Assembly (NCBI GenBank): GCA_003564735.1
Contig: PXEK01000224.1
Span: forward strand, 1-7,932
Direction of reading: 5' to 3'
Length of the DNA: 7,932 nucleotides
Origin: Cryomorphaceae bacterium
GTDB lineage: Bacteria > Bacteroidota > Bacteroidia > Flavobacteriales_G > Salibacteraceae
The notes under the pieces were generated by a model, which saw only the letters and a program-made list of their open reading frames with translations, was not told the DNA's origin and ran no database searches. The position numbers were made by a program, and so were the translations under genes. Below, piece after piece: positions 4,275 through 7,932 of this stretch (position 1 is the first letter of the stretch; every line of letters begins with the position of its first letter).

Positions 4275-6683
4275 TTAATCTGTCAATAACATAAAAGAAC
4301 CCTTCTTCACCTCACGGCGATTATTGATTTCATTAGTATATTCCAGAATATAAAAATAAGTCCCCGCTGAGGCCGGTTTTCCGTTCACGGTTCCATCCCA
4401 CTCTTGAACAAATCCTTTATTGTCAAAAAGTAAAATACCCCAACGGTTGTATATAAGAAGGTTAAACTCTTTACCTCGCAATCCTTTCACAACAAACATG
4501 TCATTTATTCCGTCGCCGTTTGGTGTGAATACATTAGGTACAAACACCTCAAAAGGACAAAGTTCTACATCAAATTCAAAAACACCCTCGCAACCCAAGT
4601 TATCAATTACTGTCACTGAATATGAACCGGAGTCGGTAAGGGTAATTTGCGAGCCTGTTTCTCCCGTACTCCAGATATAACTATAGTCATTTTCCGGGAA
4701 AATCTCTACTCGAAATATCTCTTCTTGCTCGCAAAGCTCCAATTCGTCATCGATGTAAACCATAGGCGTATCAGCAAAGGTTAGTTCAAAGGCTTCTGTT
4801 ATGCTCCCGCATCGGTTTTCAACTTCAACCCCATAAAGACCCGGTTCATAAAACACTTTTTCTTTCAAAGTGCTTCCGTCTTGCCAGAGGACAGAGTCTT
4901 GGGGATGCACTTCAAGTTCAATAACAAAACTATCTAAGGAACATAGAACCGTATCGTTTAAATTCATTGAAGTAGGCGGGTTTACGTAATCAGCAATAAT
5001 CGAGTCAGTTAAAGTCCCGCAAGAATTTGAAACCTCAACTACAAACAGCCCTGCTGTCTCAATATTTTTTATGAAACTTGAATCGCCGTCACTCCATAAA
5101 ACTGAATCAAAAAAACCGGGTATGATCAAACTGAGTGTGTCCCCTGCGCATAAAAACGTATCGCCCGGCAGTTCGAGGTTAAAGGGGATTATTTCACGGA
5201 TAAAGGTAGAATCGGTGTATTGGCAGCCGTTCCTAGACATTGCCGTTACAGCTACAAAGCCGGTATCACTAATTAAAGTAAAATGTCCGGAATCTCCTGT
5301 GTTCCATAAAAAACTAAAGTCGGCCAAAAATGAAGTATCCACCTTGAGCGTATCAAACTCACAAAAAGCTGAATCATTTGGTAAGAACACGATTTGCGGA
5401 ATGGAATCCACCGTAAATTCACGTACAATAGAATCTGTACAATTAGAATCTCCATATAACACCTCGAAACGATAAACCCCGGGGTTATTGAGGTATAACG
5501 GTAAGGTATCACCCTGAAAGTTAAAAACACTATCGGGAGTCGATACTGACCAGCTTTTTATTAAAGCTCCCGCAGTATCGGTGGTTCTGACCAAAATACT
5601 ATCAAAAAGACAAAAGGAGGTGGAATCTATATCGAGACTTATGGAATTGACCTTAATTTCAAAAGCCGTATCCAAGCAAATACTATCGTAATTTTTCAAA
5701 AAGACCTCATACTTACCCAAGGTAAGGTTGTTCAGTAATATCGTATCAGCGTCACTTTGAATAATATTATTTGAAGGTGTAATTATTTCCCAACTCAAAT
5801 TGGGGTTACCTGAAGTATCGTTATGAAAAACAAATACTGAGTCTACTAGACAAAAAGATGAAGCATCAAAAATTAAATCAATTTCAATATTATAACTGTA
5901 ATCATAAAGAGCGGCAATTTCATTGTCTGTTAATACCCGATCCCAAATTCCAACGTCATCAATTTTACCTTTGAAAAAGTACACAGGTTGTAGGTTCATT
6001 CCGCCCCCACAGAATTTAGCCGCGCCAATTTCAAACGGTATTTGGTGATTGTGCGCAAAGGGTGGAATGGTGGCGGCATCTACTCTCACACCATCAATAT
6101 ATGCGATTAACGAATCGTTAGTGGCGTCTTTTACATATGTTAGCATAAACCAGTCTTTACAAAGGTCATTGAGCACTGATTCTACGGCTACGTTATGGCT
6201 AGACCCCCGATTACGAAAAAGAGGCCGGTCGGTAAATTGAATACCTAATTCATCCATAACTGAAGAGTATGGGCAAGAGTATTTCCAGAGAATTCTCTGA
6301 GATTGACCGGGAGCAATTGCCCCATCTAAACTATCAGGCCTTATCCAAACATTAAGAGTAAACGACTCATTAGCTTCAAAATAAAACTCGTGAGGCCAAG
6401 GCACCTCAACAAAATCATTTTGACCGTCAAATAAATAGGCGCTGTTTGGATTACCAAATCTATCCGTGGTGAGCATGGCCCCTGTCACAACTCCATTGTT
6501 ATTATTTACACTTTCGTCATTAGCATTCCCATTAAACGGGTACCACGCTACTAGACCGGCCTGAGGAATGTTTGGCGGAATGACCTGACATTGAAGACCC
6601 ATGCTCACAAGAAAGAGGAAAATGGCAACAATACAGTTAAGCTGCTTTACAGACGATATGAGGTGTAAGTTTAAACGGAACAA
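4275..6683 (-). CDS. Secreted LamG / Ig-like repeat protein with T9SS type B sorting domain
   Basis: An 802-residue secreted protein. The best start is a TTG at 6683: no ATG lies upstream in frame before the stop at 6714-6716, and later starts would cut into the signal peptide (hydrophobic core about 17-31, basic K13). Residues about 43-262 form a LamG/concanavalin A-like domain, opening AGLVAWYPFNGNANDES and closing KIDDVGIWDRVLTDNEIAAL. Six Ig/PKD-like repeats follow. Each is bracketed by one cysteine pair: 278/336, 358/415, 441/487, 512/555, 581/625 and 651/698. Several contain a W-x-[DT]-G strand (LWNTGD, LWSDGD, LWQDGS, IWSTGE). Residues about 712-802 are the gliding-motility C-terminal domain, with VPNVFTPNGDGINDMF, IYNRWG, WDGTVNGKPASAGTYFYIL and the final KKGSFMLL. 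The protein is probably a T9SS-exported adhesin or carbohydrate-binding protein; no catalytic domain is seen. It converges on meaB with 8 bp between stops. Confidence 0.93.
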   Translation of the reverse strand: MFRLNLHLISSVKQLNCIVAIFLFLVSMGLQCQVIPPNIPQAGLVAWYPFNGNANDESVNNNNGVVTGAMLTTDRFGNPNSAYLFDGQNDFVEVPWPHEFYFEANESFTLNVWIRPDSLDGAIAPGQSQRILWKYSCPYSSVMDELGIQFTDRPLFRNRGSSHNVAVESVLNDLCKDWFMLTYVKDATNDSLIAYIDGVRVDAATIPPFAHNHQIPFEIGAAKFCGGGMNLQPVYFFKGKIDDVGIWDRVLTDNEIAALYDYSYNIEIDLIFDASSFCLVDSVFVFHNDTSGNPNLSWEIITPSNNIIQSDADTILLNNLTLGKYEVFLKNYDSICLDTAFEIKVNSISLDIDSTSFCLFDSILVRTTDTAGALIKSWSVSTPDSVFNFQGDTLPLYLNNPGVYRFEVLYGDSNCTDSIVREFTVDSIPQIVFLPNDSAFCEFDTLKVDTSFLADFSFLWNTGDSGHFTLISDTGFVAVTAMSRNGCQYTDSTFIREIIPFNLELPGDTFLCAGDTLSLIIPGFFDSVLWSDGDSSFIKNIETAGLFVVEVSNSCGTLTDSIIADYVNPPTSMNLNDTVLCSLDSFVIELEVHPQDSVLWQDGSTLKEKVFYEPGLYGVEVENRCGSITEAFELTFADTPMVYIDDELELCEQEEIFRVEIFPENDYSYIWSTGETGSQITLTDSGSYSVTVIDNLGCEGVFEFDVELCPFEVFVPNVFTPNGDGINDMFVVKGLRGKEFNLLIYNRWGILLFDNKGFVQEWDGTVNGKPASAGTYFYILEYTNEINNRREVKKGSFMLLTD

Positions 6684-6706
6684 TTTTAATTCTTTTGTTG
6701 ATGTAT

Positions 6707-6725
6707 TTAATCTTTACAAGATTAA
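6707..6725. repeat. 8-bp perfect hairpin in the leader of the 802-residue protein gene
   Basis: TTAATCTT (6707-6714) and AAGATTAA (6718-6725) are perfect inverted copies separated by TAC. The element lies in the presumed 5' leader, 24-42 nt upstream of the TTG start at 6683 on the minus strand. It could be a weak RNA hairpin or a DNA-binding site. Such AT-only arms can also arise by chance in AT-rich spacer. Confidence 0.35.
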
Positions 6726-6777
6726 TTATAGAATTCTTTATTCCGGGCAGAGTCGTAGCTTTTTTTTAACTTCAATT

Positions 6778-6785
6778 CAAAATTA
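6778..6785 (-). promoter_or_regulatory. Candidate -7 promoter element for the LamG/T9SS protein gene
   Basis: On the minus strand this reads TAATTTTG, a full match to the Bacteroidota TAnnTTTG -7 consensus. It lies 95 bp before the TTG at 6683, giving a leader of about 85-90 nt. GTTTAG (minus strand, around 6808-6813) lies at roughly the -33 spacing but is only a partial match to the TTG-type element. Confidence 0.5.
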
Positions 6786-6870
6786 ATATTTTCCGGCCTG
6801 TGTAGACTAAACCTAAAATATCCGGGGTAAAATCATCATAATCTGCTTTATTAGACACGCCATTTTTTCG

Positions 6871-6878
6871 TAATTTTG
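6871..6878 (+). promoter_or_regulatory. Candidate -7 promoter element for mdh
   Basis: TAATTTTG followed by GC matches the Bacteroidota TAnnTTTG -7 consensus. It lies 53 bp before the mdh ATG, giving a leader of about 45 nt. It is the plus-strand partner of the minus-strand element at 6778-6785, so two promoters point away from each other within one 247-bp spacer. A clear -33 TTG is not seen. Confidence 0.52.
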
Positions 6879-6930
6879 GCGAATAAACTTATTTCGTAAT
6901 CATATTTTAAAAACTTAAAGTAACAACGAC

Positions 6931-7863
6931 ATGAAAATCACAGTAGTAGGCGCCGGAAACGTGGGCGCTACTTGTGCAAACGTATTAGCACACAACGAGG
7001 TAGCAAACGAAATCATTTTGCTCGACATCAAAGAAGGAGTTGCCGAGGGTAAGGCGCTCGACATGTGGGAAACTTCACCCGTAAATATGTACGACTCAAG
7101 AATTACAGGTGTAACCAATGATTATTCGGCCACAAAAGATTCTGAAGTAGTTGTTATTACTTCGGGCCTACCCCGAAAACCCGGCATGAGCCGAGATGAT
7201 TTAATCGCCACCAATGCAGGTATTGTAAAGTCGGTTACCGAACAAGTTGTAGAGCACTCCCCCAACGCCAAAATCGTCGTGGTTTCTAATCCACTTGACG
7301 TTATGACTTATCAAGCTTATCTTACTGCAAAAAAAGATAGTCGTGAAGTTATGGGTATGGCCGGTATTTTAGATACGGCACGTTACCGTTCTTTCTTGGC
7401 TCTTGAGCTCAACGTTTCACCAAAAGATATCCAAGCTGTTTTAATGGGTGGCCACGGTGACACCATGGTTCCCCTTCCTCGATACACCACTGTTGGCGGA
7501 ATTCCCGTTACCGAGCTTATCGATGGCGATAAACTTGAAGCCATCGTTCAGCGCACCAAAACAGGCGGCGGCGAAATAGTTAAACTCTTAGGCACATCAG
7601 CTTGGTATGCTCCCGGTGCAGCGGCAGCGCAAATGGCTGAGGCTATCGTGAAAGATCAAAAACGCGTATTCCCGGTTTGTTCTTGGTTACAGGGTGAGTA
7701 CGACCTTAAAGATATTTACATTGGTGCACCTGTAATTTTGGGTAAAAACGGTATCGAAAGAATCATTGAGCTTGACTTGAATGACGAAGAAAAGGCACTA
7801 CTCAATGAATCGGCAAAAGCTGTTAAAGATGTAATGGATACATTGGACGGAATGGATATATAA
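6931..7863 (+). CDS. mdh: Malate dehydrogenase (LDH-like NAD-dependent type)
   Basis: A 310-residue cytoplasmic enzyme, full length for the LDH-like malate dehydrogenase group. It catalyses malate + NAD+ = oxaloacetate + NADH in the TCA cycle (EC 1.1.1.37). The Rossmann loop GAGNVGA is at 7-13, and Asp32 in LLDIKEG indicates NAD over NADP. The mobile active-site loop GLPRKPGMSRDD (79-90) carries the substrate arginines R82 and R88; the R-K-P-G-M-S-R form is typical of malate dehydrogenases and argues against lactate dehydrogenase. Other conserved sites are N120 in SNPLDVMTY, D148 and R151 in GILDTARYR, and the catalytic H175 in GGHGDTMV. The ATG follows a -7 promoter match by 53 bp and no Shine-Dalgarno is apparent. 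It seems to be a single-gene unit ended by the palindromic terminator. Its codons look somewhat GC-richer than those of neighbouring genes, consistent with high expression. Confidence 0.97.
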   Translation: MKITVVGAGNVGATCANVLAHNEVANEIILLDIKEGVAEGKALDMWETSPVNMYDSRITGVTNDYSATKDSEVVVITSGLPRKPGMSRDDLIATNAGIVKSVTEQVVEHSPNAKIVVVSNPLDVMTYQAYLTAKKDSREVMGMAGILDTARYRSFLALELNVSPKDIQAVLMGGHGDTMVPLPRYTTVGGIPVTELIDGDKLEAIVQRTKTGGGEIVKLLGTSAWYAPGAAAAQMAEAIVKDQKRVFPVCSWLQGEYDLKDIYIGAPVILGKNGIERIIELDLNDEEKALLNESAKAVKDVMDTLDGMDI

Positions 7864-7870
7864 TTTTCAG

Positions 7871-7932
7871 TTCCATTGACAAAAAATAAAAAAGCCGGCA
7901 ATTGCCGGCTTTTTTATTTTTTGTCAATGGAA
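7871..7932. terminator. 62-bp perfect palindrome containing a bidirectional intrinsic terminator
   Basis: The left half (7871-7901) and right half (7902-7932) are exact reverse complements over 31 bp each, with no mismatch. The core GCCGGCAATTGCCGGC is flanked by A6-T-A6 on the left and T6-A-T6 on the right, giving a strong terminator in both directions. Outside these tracts the arms TTCCATTGAC and GTCAATGGAA extend the symmetry by 10 bp more. It begins 7 bp after the mdh stop (7861-7863) and reaches the final base of the window, so its full extent is unknown. Confidence 0.88.

Noticed and set aside
5071..5475. 134-codon plus-strand frame
   Set aside because: It lies entirely antisense to the Ig-like repeats of the 802-residue protein; its Ser/Lys-rich composition is what the reversed repeat codons give, and it has no promoter or domain.
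7716..7901. 61-codon minus-strand frame starting inside the palindrome
   Set aside because: Antisense to the end of mdh, low-complexity Ser-rich product, and its start lies within the terminator palindrome.
1..7932. CRISPR array, tRNA/rRNA, insertion sequence, toxin-antitoxin or defence system
   Set aside because: No regularly spaced direct repeats, no transposase or nuclease motifs, and no tRNA-like cloverleaf were found. The paired two-helix protein and lipoprotein lack any effector domain that would support a defence role.

Overview
The window looks like an ordinary chromosomal segment from a member of the Bacteroidota, probably a Flavobacteriales- or Cryomorphaceae-like marine bacterium (the order is inferred). 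Three things support this. Two proteins end in the gliding-motility / type IX secretion (T9SS type B, CHU_C-like) C-terminal domain. Upstream regions carry matches to the Bacteroidota -7 promoter element TAnnTTTG. Shine-Dalgarno sequences are mostly absent, and base composition is AT-rich.

Layout. Positions 2-73 (+) hold the last 23 codons of a T9SS-sorted surface protein. A 312-bp convergent gap with two small hairpins follows. On the minus strand, 386-1618 encodes a 410-residue protein with one N-terminal membrane segment and a C-terminal half resembling an outer-membrane beta-barrel. A 490-bp AT-rich intergenic region comes next and holds an operator-like dyad (1863-1898). From about 2070 three plus-strand genes follow: an unrecognised two-helix membrane protein (2109-2843), a small predicted lipoprotein (2815-3222) and meaB, the GTPase chaperone of methylmalonyl-CoA mutase (3241-4266). 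A strong intrinsic-terminator-like hairpin (2871-2899) sits just after the first of these, inside the signal-peptide codons of the lipoprotein. Converging on meaB with only 8 bp between stop codons is a large minus-strand gene (4275-6683). It encodes an 802-residue secreted protein made of a LamG domain, six Ig/PKD-like repeats each with one cysteine pair, and a T9SS type B sorting domain. A 247-bp divergent promoter region separates it from mdh (6931-7863, malate dehydrogenase). A 62-bp perfect palindrome containing a terminator follows and runs to the last base of the window.

How the genes work together. MeaB (propionate/methylmalonyl-CoA to succinyl-CoA) and malate dehydrogenase (TCA cycle) are both central-carbon enzymes, but they lie in separate transcription units, so no dedicated pathway is implied. 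The surface proteins would be exported by a T9SS encoded elsewhere. I see no convincing evidence of a new defence system, mobile element, CRISPR array or RNA gene. The most unusual points are the terminator embedded in the lipoprotein signal sequence, the perfect 62-bp terminal palindrome, the Asp-to-Glu change in the MeaB G4 motif, and the cysteine-paired repeat architecture of the 802-residue protein.
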